This document shows, piece after piece, positions 23,255 to 30,927 of a DNA stretch of 35,340 nt. The stretch is from NCBI GenBank assembly GCA_963590435.1, contig CAVAPG010000002.1:1-35340 (forward strand). Direction: 5' to 3'. A program made the position numbers and the translations under genes. Every line of letters begins with the position of its first letter. Within the stretch, counting starts at the first letter, position 1. Source of the DNA: F23-B02 sp963590435 (GTDB lineage Bacteria > Bacillota > Clostridia > Oscillospirales > Oscillospiraceae). Under the pieces are notes generated by a model. It was not told the origin of the DNA, did not search any database, and saw nothing but the letters and a program-made list of their open reading frames with translations.

Positions 23255-24115
23255 ATGAAAAGGAAACTCTGTCTTATACTTACACTGCTTATGTTGTTCG
23301 CTGTATCGGCATGCGCGATTGATGATACCGCCGAGCCTGCGGAAACCGAAAGTGCACCGCTGGAAACGGTTGATCTTTCAATTTATGAAAAAGCCGAAGG
23401 TGAACTTGTGCAGGAGGTATGGTATAACGCAAACGGACTTAAGTTCAGTACGGTCAGCTATGAATATGACGGATACGGCCGCCTCGTGAAGGAGACAACA
23501 CTCGGCGTCAATGATGCTCCGGTAGGATATAAGGAATATATTCTCAACGACGACGGACTTACGGAAACTATGATAAACTATGTCGCCGAGGGGCCCGAAG
23601 AGTATTCCGAAGAATACCGCGTTTTGTGTGAGTACAACGAAACCGGACTGAAAATGAAAGAGACAAATGTCATAAACGGTGAGACTGTTTCCGGTACGGT
23701 TTACGCCTACGAGGGCGAGAGGCTTGTAAGCGAAAAATACTATGAAGGCGAAGATCTGATAAACGATATTGCGTACGAATACGATGAGTCGGGTAATCTT
23801 GTCGAGCTTCTTCGTCAGGATATGCTTGAAGACAGTCAGACAACGGAGAGCTTCAGCTATGAAAACGGACTGCTTGTCTCCAAAACGGAGACAGATGCAG
23901 ACGGAAATGTAACAAGCCGTACGGAATACAGCTATGACGAGTACGGAAATGAACTGACAGTCAGCGTATACGGAGCAGATAATGCTTCGGTAAGCACCAC
24001 AAAAAATGAATATGAATATGATGAGCCGGGCAATATCATAAAATGCACACGGTCGCAGGCCGATGGTCAGCAAAGCACAGTGATTGAATACACATGGAGT
24101 TATGTCAAAGGCTGA
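23255..24115 (+). CDS. YD-repeat (RHS-like) lipoprotein
   Basis: A 286-residue exported lipoprotein. The signal begins MKRKLCLILTLLM and ends in lipobox VSAC. A Glu-rich linker follows. The rest is about seven short beta repeats of the kind YEYDGYGRLVKET, YEYDESGNLVE, YSYDEYGNELT, YEYDEPGNIIK, which are the Y-D repeats of RHS/teneurin proteins, here without a toxin tip or Rhs core. It is very acidic (many Glu/Asp) and may bind carbohydrate at the cell surface. The start at 23255 is chosen for its RBS (GGGAG) and for the hydrophobic N-terminus; an upstream in-frame ATG adds 11 non-signal residues. No secretion genes lie beside it. Confidence 0.88.
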   Translation: MKRKLCLILTLLMLFAVSACAIDDTAEPAETESAPLETVDLSIYEKAEGELVQEVWYNANGLKFSTVSYEYDGYGRLVKETTLGVNDAPVGYKEYILNDDGLTETMINYVAEGPEEYSEEYRVLCEYNETGLKMKETNVINGETVSGTVYAYEGERLVSEKYYEGEDLINDIAYEYDESGNLVELLRQDMLEDSQTTESFSYENGLLVSKTETDADGNVTSRTEYSYDEYGNELTVSVYGADNASVSTTKNEYEYDEPGNIIKCTRSQADGQQSTVIEYTWSYVKG

Positions 24116-24208
24116 CGAATTAACAAATAATTTATACATTTTGTATCAAGCTGTGATATATTAAACCCTTGTAGTAATTTCATTAGTTTGTGTTAAGGTG
24201 ACCTTTCC

Positions 24209-24616
24209 ATGAGAGAAAAATTTGCGCGCTTTATGGCAGGACGATGCGGCGCTGACCAGCTCAACAGATTTTTATCTGTTTTCAGCCTTGTGCTCATGAT
24301 TATAGCCGTTGTATTCAACGGAACTGTGGTATCAAGGCTTGTCTGGATGATAGCCTTTGTTCTGCTTGTCTTGGTTTATGCGCGTATGCTGTCGAGAAAT
24401 CTTTACAGACGAAGCGCTGAAAATAACAGCTATCTGCGCCTTCGTGCAAACCTTACGGGCAAAATTAAAATGTTCAAGCTTCGCTGGAGCCAGCGGCGTG
24501 AATACAAATTTTTCACATGCCCGTCATGCCATACGACTCTGCGCGTCCCGCGCCACAAGGGCAAGATAAGTATAGTCTGCAAAAAATGCGGCAATTCTTT
24601 TACCGGAAAGACCTGA
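24209..24616 (+). CDS. Small membrane protein with C-terminal zinc ribbon
   Basis: A 135-residue protein with two transmembrane helices (about 22-37 and 44-59), a basic segment (60-100), and a zinc-ribbon formed by Cys104-x2-Cys107 and Cys124-x2-Cys127 (TCPSCHTTLRVP and VCKKCGNS). It should present a metal-bound ribbon on the cytoplasmic face. Function is unknown. RBS AAGGTG lies 8 nt upstream. It is followed after 1 nt by the DUF5685 gene and then by a J-protein gene, so the three probably act together. Confidence 0.85.
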   Translation: MREKFARFMAGRCGADQLNRFLSVFSLVLMIIAVVFNGTVVSRLVWMIAFVLLVLVYARMLSRNLYRRSAENNSYLRLRANLTGKIKMFKLRWSQRREYKFFTCPSCHTTLRVPRHKGKISIVCKKCGNSFTGKT

Positions 24617-24617
24617 T

Positions 24618-25442
24618 ATGTTCGGCTTCGTAACCGCAAATGTAGAGGGACTTAATGAGCAGCAGCGCAAACGGTATAAGGCATATTACTGCGGCCTGTG
24701 CCGCAGCCTGAACGAACGTCACGGAGTACTTGCACGTTTTACGCTGACATACGACATGACATTTCTGATTATGCTGCTCAGCTCGCTCTATGAGCCGTAT
24801 AATTTAAGCGGTGATGCTCCGTGCCCGGCGCATCCATTGGGCAAGCGAGCGTTCCTGCAGTCGGAGATAAGCGACTATGCGGCAGATATGAATGTTGCCC
24901 TTGCGTATATTAACTGTCTTGATGACTGGAATGACGAGCTCAACGCCGCAAAGCTTGCCGCGGCCGGGGCTTTGAAAGCATCGTATGATAGAATCTGCAA
25001 GGCGTATCCCCGCCAATGTGATGTCATAAAAAAATGCATGGCGGAGCTTAAGCAGATTGAGGAAAGCAATGCGATATCCGCAGATGCCGCATCATCGGCA
25101 TTCGGCAGGCTGATGGCGGAGCTTTTTGCCATGCGGGAGGATCGCTGGCAGAACGATCTGCGTAGCTTCGGCATGGCACTTGGGCAGTTTATTTATGTCA
25201 TGGATGCTTGCATTGATCTTAAAGGCGACAAAAGAGCGTATAAATATAATCCGTTTGTGTACCTGTACGGCAGACTCGATGAGCAGGAGAGATTCAGAGA
25301 TATCCTCGAATTGCTGCTTGCAGATTGCATTCGAAGTTTCGAGCGTCTGCCGATAGTTCAGGATGCGGATATAATAAAAAATATACTGTGCAGTGGTGTG
25401 TGGATAAAATTTAACCGGCACTACGGAATAGACAGTAAGTAA
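24618..25442 (+). CDS. DUF5685 family protein
   Basis: A 274-residue soluble, mostly helical protein of the DUF5685 family (function unknown). The N-terminal signature MFGFVTAN and AYYCGLCRSL gives Cys25 and Cys28, which with a later Cys-x-His (CPAH, near 74-77) could bind a metal. A conserved acidic/aromatic patch DACIDLKGDKRAYKYNPF lies near residues 195-212. It is tightly spaced with the zinc-ribbon gene (1 nt) and the J-protein gene (13 nt). The association with a DnaJ-type protein suggests a co-chaperone client or metal-dependent membrane assembly factor, but this is inference. Confidence 0.85.
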   Translation: MFGFVTANVEGLNEQQRKRYKAYYCGLCRSLNERHGVLARFTLTYDMTFLIMLLSSLYEPYNLSGDAPCPAHPLGKRAFLQSEISDYAADMNVALAYINCLDDWNDELNAAKLAAAGALKASYDRICKAYPRQCDVIKKCMAELKQIEESNAISADAASSAFGRLMAELFAMREDRWQNDLRSFGMALGQFIYVMDACIDLKGDKRAYKYNPFVYLYGRLDEQERFRDILELLLADCIRSFERLPIVQDADIIKNILCSGVWIKFNRHYGIDSK

Positions 25443-25455
25443 GGAGCAGTACCGA

Positions 25456-26085
25456 ATGGCACGAGACCCCTATGAAGTCCTCGGCGTATCGCGCAACGCA
25501 AGCGATGAGGAAATAAAAAAAGCATACAGAGAGCTTGCAAAAAAATATCACCCCGACCGCAACCCCGGAGATGCTGCGGCCGCGGCAAAGATGAACGAAA
25601 TAAATGCTGCGTATGATCAGATAAAAAACGGCGAGGCCGCGTCTAATAACGGCGCTTACGGTTCCTATGGCTCCTACGGAGGCTTCGGCGGATTTGGCGG
25701 TTTCGGAGGTTTCGAGCAGGCGCAGGAGCGCGCCGAATGCAGAGCAGCGGCAAATTACATACGCAATGGCAGATATAACGAAGCTCTCACGGCTCTTTCG
25801 CAGGTGCCGCTTTCAGAGCGTGACGGGCGCTGGTATTATCTAAGTGCGGTTGCGAATATGTATTTGGGTAATAAGATAAACGCCCTCGAGGACGCAAAGC
25901 GTGCGGTTGAAATTGAGCCTGATAATCCGACATATCGCCAGCTGTTAAACAGATTGCAGAATAATGGCCAGTTTTATCAGCAGTACAGTGGGGACTATAA
26001 TAACAGCTGCTGTGCCTGCGATGACTGCTGCACATCGTATCTGTGCTGTTCATGCCTGACCCCATGGGGCGGAATGTGCTGCTGA
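25456..26085 (+). CDS. J-domain protein with cysteine-rich tail
   Basis: A 209-residue DnaJ-like co-chaperone. The J domain is residues 1-60, with the HPD motif at 32-34 (KKYHPDRNPGD) that activates Hsp70 ATPase. A Gly/Tyr/Phe-rich linker (about 68-87) follows, then two TPR-like helical repeats (about 90-165), and a C-terminal tail with ten cysteines in 28 residues (CCACDDCC, CCSC, CC). It lacks the DnaJ zinc-finger repeats, so it is a class C J-protein and not the general DnaJ. The tail could bind metal or be acylated at the membrane. It is third in the zinc-ribbon/DUF5685 cassette, with RBS AAGGAG. Confidence 0.9.
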   Translation: MARDPYEVLGVSRNASDEEIKKAYRELAKKYHPDRNPGDAAAAAKMNEINAAYDQIKNGEAASNNGAYGSYGSYGGFGGFGGFGGFEQAQERAECRAAANYIRNGRYNEALTALSQVPLSERDGRWYYLSAVANMYLGNKINALEDAKRAVEIEPDNPTYRQLLNRLQNNGQFYQQYSGDYNNSCCACDDCCTSYLCCSCLTPWGGMCC

Positions 26086-26128
26086 TGAAAATATGGACTT
26101 ATTAACAAAACGAATAGAATAAGAAGCT

Positions 26129-26160
26129 GAAAGAGTGTGCGGCTTGCCGCACACTCTTTC
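26129..26160 (+). terminator. Bidirectional terminator between J-protein and LRR/SLH genes
   Basis: A perfect 15-bp stem (GAAAGAGTGTGCGGC / GCCGCACACTCTTTC) with a 2-nt apparent loop lies between two converging genes and can serve both. Confidence 0.75.
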
Positions 26161-26184
26161 ACTATACTATAATATCGTTTTTTA

Positions 26185-27477
26185 TTATCCTTCCTGACTG
26201 CTGGCCAAATAGTTCACGAATCTGTACAGATAGGTTACTGTCATGCCGCGGGTGCACGTGGTATAGGGTTCGAACGTATCCACAGTCATACCATATACTA
26301 TGCGCTCTTCAGTTGCCCATCCGACTGCTGCTTCATAGTACGAACCGCGTTCAACATCATGGAGAATGCAGCCTTCAATGCCATCGTCCGGTCCACCCAT
26401 AATGCGCCACAGCATAGTTACTGCCTCGGCACGATTTATAATTCCGTTTGGATTAAAGTGAGTCTTATCTATGCCGTAAACAATGCCGTATGATGCAGCC
26501 CACGCAACGGCGTCGGAGTAGTAAGTGCCTTCGGGAACATCAACGAATTTACCGGTATAGCCATCTTGCGGAGCTTCCTCGCCAAGCAAACGCCAAAGGA
26601 ATGTCAAGAACTGACCGCGGGTGCATGGTCCGCCGGGTTCAAACGTAGTCGGCGACATTCCGACTGTAATACCATATGCATACGCCCACATAACAGGGGA
26701 CCAGTAGTAGGCTGCGGGGTCGGATACATCGTCAAACATGGTGCATTCAATGAAAACCATAATGTCATCATAGACAGTGCTCTGCTCGCCAACCAAATTA
26801 TACCATTCTTCCTCGGTGCCGCCGAAGTAAATTACGCTCAGGTTATTGCAGTTTGAAAAAGAAGTGCTATCTATGGATTTAAGAGTTTTGGGCAGGTATA
26901 TGGTCTCAACATTATATAGTGCATCAAAAGCTCTCGTTCCAATAGTTTCTACTCCTTCGCCTACAACAACATCTTTCACAATGTTGCAATCGACAAATGC
27001 GCTGTCGCCTATTGTTTTAACACTGCCGGGGATATTAATACTTCTCAAACTGGTCCACATAAATGCGCCGACACCGATTTCGGTAACACCGTTAGGTATA
27101 TTCAGTGAAGTGAGGGCGGAGTTTGAAAAACTTCTTTTTCCTATTTTAGTAAGAGTCGATGGCAAAACGACTTTAGTCATTTGATGACACGAATCAAATG
27201 ACCAGCTGCCAACCGATGTAATGCCTTCACCGATAACAACGGTTTTCACAGCAGTATGATCCCATGGAGCCTGTGGCAGACCATCGCTGCCGTCGAGATC
27301 ATAATCATACATCGCACCCTCGCCGCTTAACTTAAGTATTCCGTTTGAATCGAGCGTCCATGTGATGTTATCACCGCATTTCCCCGATGTTGCTCCGTCG
27401 GCTAATGCACCGATAGGAAGCAGGCAAACCAGCATAAGCACAGTCAGCGCAAGGCAAATAATTCTTCTTTTTCTCAT
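26185..27477 (-). CDS. Surface protein with BspA-type leucine-rich repeats and three SLH domains
   Basis: A 430-residue secreted protein. A Sec signal peptide (about 1-26, ending GALADG) leads to a short beta region and then LRR_5/BspA repeats at about 75-235, each with a turn such as TEIGVGAF, KTIGDSAF or ETIGTRAF followed by a LPSTL/NIPNG-type strand. Three S-layer homology modules follow at about 247-305, 310-370 and 375-425 (WAYAYGITVGM, WAASYGIVYGI, WATEERIVYGM), which anchor proteins to pyruvylated wall polymer. Mucosal or polysaccharide adhesion is likely from the family. The gene is alone. A -10-like TATACT lies upstream on the minus strand, but no matching -35 is clear. Confidence 0.93.
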   Translation of the reverse strand: MRKRRIICLALTVLMLVCLLPIGALADGATSGKCGDNITWTLDSNGILKLSGEGAMYDYDLDGSDGLPQAPWDHTAVKTVVIGEGITSVGSWSFDSCHQMTKVVLPSTLTKIGKRSFSNSALTSLNIPNGVTEIGVGAFMWTSLRSINIPGSVKTIGDSAFVDCNIVKDVVVGEGVETIGTRAFDALYNVETIYLPKTLKSIDSTSFSNCNNLSVIYFGGTEEEWYNLVGEQSTVYDDIMVFIECTMFDDVSDPAAYYWSPVMWAYAYGITVGMSPTTFEPGGPCTRGQFLTFLWRLLGEEAPQDGYTGKFVDVPEGTYYSDAVAWAASYGIVYGIDKTHFNPNGIINRAEAVTMLWRIMGGPDDGIEGCILHDVERGSYYEAAVGWATEERIVYGMTVDTFEPYTTCTRGMTVTYLYRFVNYLASSQEG

Positions 27478-27737
27478 AATGCTCTCCTTTTATTTTTTGC
27501 TTAAACAAAGCTTGTTGTTCAGTATACCATACATTATGTTTTTTTTTGTATTGGAAATACTTACAAATCAGACACTAAAATTTTAGCTAAAATGGACAAG
27601 GTATGTTGACTGCGTGCCAGAATTAATGTGCAAATTTGAATCAGTCTCCTAAACTGCCGGCATATGCTGCAATGAACGCCAATCCCAAACAGGATGGGAA
27701 GGGACAAAAGCCAATCAAAAAAGTTGGAAGACAAATA

Positions 27738-27759
27738 GATTAATTCTGCAGAACTAATC
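27738..27759. promoter_or_regulatory. 22-bp near-palindrome, candidate operator
   Basis: GATTA-A-TTCTGCAGAA-C-TAATC is symmetrical except for one base pair. It ends 17 nt before the -35 of the HD-gene promoter, where an activator or a divergent-promoter regulator could bind. Confidence 0.45.
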
Positions 27760-27776
27760 GAACCGATAAATTATTA

Positions 27777-27805
27777 TTGCTTTGCGCGATGTCTTGCTGT
27801 AAAAT
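27777..27805 (+). promoter_or_regulatory. Promoter of the HD-hydrolase/Sfp operon
   Basis: TTGCTT (27777-27782), a 17-nt spacer and TAAAAT (27800-27805), about 30 nt before the start codon. Confidence 0.6.
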
Positions 27806-27835
27806 AACTTATCATAATTTCAGGAGGCAATATCA

Positions 27836-28378
27836 ATGAGTTACATTCCAACGATTGAGCAGGCAAGGGAGCTTGTTGCCGAGTTTAACAAAGAACCGTT
27901 CCATATTCAGCATGCCGAAACGGTCTCAAAGGTTATGGGTGAGATTGCAAAGGAATATGACCCGGAACGTGTTGATTTTTGGGCTGCCGTCGGTATGCTC
28001 CACGATATAGACTTTGAGCTTTATCCGGAGCAGCATTGCGTCAAAGCCAAAGAGATGCTGCACGAAAAAGATATTGATGAGGCGATGATTCACGCGGTTA
28101 TAAGCCACGGATACGGAATCTGCATAGATGTTGAGCCTGAGCTTTTTATGGAAAAAGTGCTTTTTGCGACCGATGAGCTCACCGGTCTGATTGGGGCCGC
28201 CGCCCTTATGCGCCCGACGGGCATCTCGGACATGGAGGTTAAATCGGTTAAGAAAAAATTCAAGGACAAAAAGTTTGCCGCCGGCTGCTCGCGTGATGTT
28301 ATTCTTCGCGGTGCCGAAATGTGCGGTTGGGATCTTGATACGCTGATTCAAAAAACACTTGATGCAATGCGTGCATGA
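27836..28378 (+). CDS. HD-domain phosphohydrolase-like protein
   Basis: A 180-residue HD-superfamily protein, probably a metal-dependent hydrolase of a phosphorylated compound. His26, the His56-Asp57 pair in VGMLHDIDF, a histidine in MIHAVISHGYG (near 90) and an Asp in FATDELTGL (near 119) match the H...HD...H...D metal-ligand pattern. The substrate is unknown. RBS AGGAGG lies 9 nt before the ATG. Its stop overlaps the phosphopantetheinyl transferase start (ATGA), so the two are co-translated. Confidence 0.88.
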   Translation: MSYIPTIEQARELVAEFNKEPFHIQHAETVSKVMGEIAKEYDPERVDFWAAVGMLHDIDFELYPEQHCVKAKEMLHEKDIDEAMIHAVISHGYGICIDVEPELFMEKVLFATDELTGLIGAAALMRPTGISDMEVKSVKKKFKDKKFAAGCSRDVILRGAEMCGWDLDTLIQKTLDAMRA

Positions 28379-28956
28379 TCAATATATTCATTGCCGATGT
28401 AAAAGACCTTGATATAGCCGATAGCCTTGATTTGGTTTCGCTTCGACGCAGAGATAAGATTACGAGACTTGCCAACATTGCAGATCAGCGCCGCAGTCTC
28501 GGAGTTGAGTTGCTGCTGAAAATGGCAACAGGGCGTACAGACTATGCACTCACAGAAAACGGCAAGCCTTTTTTCTCGGACGGAAGAGTCTTCTTTTCGC
28601 TGGCACACTGTGGAAACTATGCTGTTTGTGCCGTATCCGAAGCTGATATAGGCGTGGATATTGAGCTTGAGAGGGTTAATTCAGTGCGTCTGGCACAGCG
28701 CTTTTTCTCAAGTGAAGAGGCTGAGATGGTTGCAAATTCACATAGCCCCGATGAGGAATTCTGCCGACTGTGGACGCTCAAGGAGAGCTATATAAAGGCA
28801 GCCGACCTGCATCTTTCGGATATAAGTTCATTCTCCGTTGCTCACGGTGTGGACGGTTATTTTTTTGAAAACCTGAAGTTCGGAGAATATACCATCGGCT
28901 GCTGTGCAAGAACTCAAGATATCGGAGAAATCAATATACATAATGAAAAAATCTGA
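28375..28956 (+). CDS. Sfp-type 4'-phosphopantetheinyl transferase
   Basis: A 193-residue transferase that would move phosphopantetheine from CoA to a serine of a carrier protein. The Sfp motifs are present: GKPFF at 63-67, FFSLAHCGNYAVCAV (CoA/Mg region), GVDIE at 93-97 with Asp95 and Glu97 as metal ligands, and WTLKESYIKA at 133-142. It is shorter than B. subtilis Sfp (about 224). No PKS, NRPS or carrier protein lies in the window, so the partner is elsewhere; it may substitute for or supplement AcpS. Overlap with the HD gene suggests joint expression. Confidence 0.9.
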   Translation: MINIFIADVKDLDIADSLDLVSLRRRDKITRLANIADQRRSLGVELLLKMATGRTDYALTENGKPFFSDGRVFFSLAHCGNYAVCAVSEADIGVDIELERVNSVRLAQRFFSSEEAEMVANSHSPDEEFCRLWTLKESYIKAADLHLSDISSFSVAHGVDGYFFENLKFGEYTIGCCARTQDIGEINIHNEKI

Positions 28957-28979
28957 GGTTTTAAGCCTCAGATTTTTTC
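28945..28979. terminator. Bidirectional terminator between Sfp-like and HAD genes
   Basis: A perfect 14-bp stem (GAAAAAATCTGAGG / CCTCAGATTTTTTC) with a 7-nt loop. It gives T6 on either strand and overlaps the 3' ends of both converging genes (stops at 28956 and 28968). Confidence 0.9.
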
Positions 28980-29657
28980 TAATAGTTCCGGCAACTCGGC
29001 CAGTGCTTGTATTTCATAGTCGGCAGGGATGGCGGGGTCAGCAGGCAGGTGCTTGCGATTAAACCAGCAAGTTTTGATTCCGGCATTTATGCCGCCGAGA
29101 ATATCGGACTGGAGTCTGTCTCCGACTATTATTGCCTTATCACGGTCAAAACCACTGATATGGGAAAATGCGAGATCAAAAAATTCTTTCGACGGCTTGT
29201 CGGCTCCTAGACGCTCAGATATAAATATATCTTTGAAATAATGTGCAATTCCGGCACTTTCTATCCGCCCGTCCTGCACGGATGCGTTGCCGTTTGAAAC
29301 CACATACAGGTCGTATTTTCCGTTTAGCGATTCAAGCAGCTCCGGTGCTTCTTCTATGAAATAATGTCCTATACTGAGCAAGTGTTCATAGCACGCCTGC
29401 ACCATCTCGCTCGGAACATTTTTTACGCCAAGCTCCCTGAAAAGAGTATCGAATCTCCCGATAAGCACCTGCTCACGCGTAATTTCCTTTCGCTCGAGCC
29501 GGGCCCAGTGAGCGGAGTTTATCTCGCTGTAGCGCGCAATAATCTCAGGTGTTGCGGGAATACCAATGCTCTCAAATGTCCTTTTTATAGCTGCTGCTTC
29601 GGCTTTGCCGAAATCAAGTAGGGTATCGTCCATATCAAACAGAACATATTTTATCAT
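28968..29657 (-). CDS. HAD-family hydrolase, YjjG/noncanonical nucleotidase type
   Basis: A 229-residue haloacid-dehalogenase-fold phosphatase. Motif I DMDDTLLDFG is at 8-17 (nucleophile Asp8, acid Asp10), motif II VVSNGN, motif III Lys in GADKPS near 152, and motif IV GDRLQSDI near 170. The long alpha-helical cap and TLLDF resemble YjjG, a 5'-nucleotidase that removes noncanonical pyrimidine nucleotides. The start is preceded by AAGGAG, which overlaps the stop of the upstream TPR gene (14-nt spacing), so they form one operon. Confidence 0.88.
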   Translation of the reverse strand: MIKYVLFDMDDTLLDFGKAEAAAIKRTFESIGIPATPEIIARYSEINSAHWARLERKEITREQVLIGRFDTLFRELGVKNVPSEMVQACYEHLLSIGHYFIEEAPELLESLNGKYDLYVVSNGNASVQDGRIESAGIAHYFKDIFISERLGADKPSKEFFDLAFSHISGFDRDKAIIVGDRLQSDILGGINAGIKTCWFNRKHLPADPAIPADYEIQALAELPELLEKI

Positions 29658-29671
29658 GTTTCTATTTCTCC

Positions 29672-30754
29672 TTAATGGGTAAGATAAAAGCTCCAGTCTG
29701 CGTGCAGCGAGCGGGGAACAGTGTCTATGAGCTTACCAATCCAAAGTTCAAATGTCAAATTATAATTGTCAAAGAAGCTCAACGATGCTTTTTTGCCATC
29801 GCGGCCGAACTCAAATCCCGGTTTTTCCACTATTGCATCAAACATGTCGCTTACCTGCTCATAAACTTCATTCATCAGCATATGTGAAGGCTTTCCGAAT
29901 GCCAGTGACTTAAGTGTTTCGGCATTTTCGCAAAACCAGTCCCAAAAGCGCTTTAACTTTTCATTGTCAATGGCGCGTGGAGCAAAGTGTGAGTTTTTCT
30001 GCTCGATAATTTCCCTTATGGCGAGGGCGGAGCTGACTTCAAGCTCAGGCGCGGCTGCCTTGAGCTCTGCCATTTTGCCTTTTGCCTGAACTTTACGCCC
30101 TGTTGCGGCGTAGAGCGTTGCCCATGTAACAAGAAGCTGCGGCGGTGCATAGTCATAACGCTCCGTCTCATAAAGCTCAAATTCGGCATCATCATACCGG
30201 CGCATCATGATAAAGCAACTCGCAAGATTACCATGCAGTGAGCCTAAAAGTGGCGCTTCCCTTACTGCGGGTATTTCGTCTTTTTTTGGCTTTGATAGAA
30301 CGGCATCGATTGTTTTAAGATACAGTCCCGCTGCAGCATCATAATGCCGCTGTGAATGAAGGCATTTTGCCAGCATGAGATAAACCATATAAAAATCCGG
30401 TTCATATTTTGCCGACTCTGCATAGTATATGGCCGCGATATCCGGGAATCCCGATTTTTCACAGCATACTCCCATGAAAAAATGAACTGCCGCAAAATCA
30501 TTGCCGTTTGTGCATATGTTCAACAAGCGTTCAAGCTTTCGCGCCGCCGCTGTGAATCTGCCGCTGCTTATAAGATTAAGAGCGGCTGCAAGTTCAAATC
30601 TCGATGCAATGTCATCTGCAAATGCCGGCTCCATAATATCTGCGAACATGCGCCTGTGCGTGTCCCACGAGTGCGCAAAGCCATCCGAAATTTTTCTGTT
30701 TTTAAGCAGGAGCTTTGTGAATTTATTTCTGATTGTTTTTCTGTTTTCGTCCAC
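29672..30754 (-). CDS. TPR-containing cytoplasmic protein of unknown function
   Basis: A 360-residue protein without signal peptide. Residues about 50-235 are helical pairs of the tetratricopeptide type (for example ALNLISSGRFTAAARKLERL; YLMLAKCLHSQRHYDAAAGL; NLASCFIMMRRYDDAEFEL), a protein-protein interaction scaffold. The C-terminal third (about 265-360) begins KRFWDWFCENAETL and contains a predicted beta sheet (FEFGRDGKKASLSFF; NLTFELWIGKL); I recognise the look of this module from other Clostridial TPR proteins but cannot name it. The start is GTG with GAGG 8 nt upstream; nearby ATGs are out of frame. It is the first gene of the operon with the HAD phosphatase. Confidence 0.8.
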   Translation of the reverse strand: MDENRKTIRNKFTKLLLKNRKISDGFAHSWDTHRRMFADIMEPAFADDIASRFELAAALNLISSGRFTAAARKLERLLNICTNGNDFAAVHFFMGVCCEKSGFPDIAAIYYAESAKYEPDFYMVYLMLAKCLHSQRHYDAAAGLYLKTIDAVLSKPKKDEIPAVREAPLLGSLHGNLASCFIMMRRYDDAEFELYETERYDYAPPQLLVTWATLYAATGRKVQAKGKMAELKAAAPELEVSSALAIREIIEQKNSHFAPRAIDNEKLKRFWDWFCENAETLKSLAFGKPSHMLMNEVYEQVSDMFDAIVEKPGFEFGRDGKKASLSFFDNYNLTFELWIGKLIDTVPRSLHADWSFYLTH

Positions 30755-30927
30755 ATCATTTTACCTCAATTTCAAATTATAAGATAAAACGACTTGAGTG
30801 TAAAGCAAAACGGCAGTCGATTAAAATCAAAAAACGATAAAGCACTAAAATTGTATCCCCCCACCCCGCTTGCGAAGGCCTCTTGCGCATGTTAAACTTC
30901 AAACATATCGTGAGGGGAGACCATAGC

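Larger units (their letters stand above)
27478..27835. other. Intergenic region of 358 nt between divergent genes
   Basis: No open frame of note or known RNA gene is recognised here. The left end holds the RBS (AAAGGAGAG) and AT-rich upstream region of the SLH gene; the right end holds a palindrome (27738-27759) and a promoter (27777-27805) for the HD gene. The middle (27640-27730) can form only short stems, such as one around CCAATC-A6-GTTGG. Confidence 0.6.

Noticed and set aside
27640..27775. Cyclic-di-GMP or other riboswitch
   Set aside because: A stretch reading GGGACAAAAGCC recalls part of the GEMM aptamer, but the other conserved parts (GGCAAACC, the second stem and the tetraloop receptor) are missing, and no terminator or RBS switch follows.
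28375..28956. Part of a polyketide or nonribosomal peptide cluster
   Set aside because: No carrier protein, ketosynthase or adenylation domain occurs in the window; only the transferase is present.
30780..30927. Nickel/cobalt riboswitch upstream of the methyltransferase-nik operon
   Set aside because: Only C-rich and short inverted segments are visible; no four-way junction with paired conserved G-rich loops can be drawn, and no clear promoter was found.
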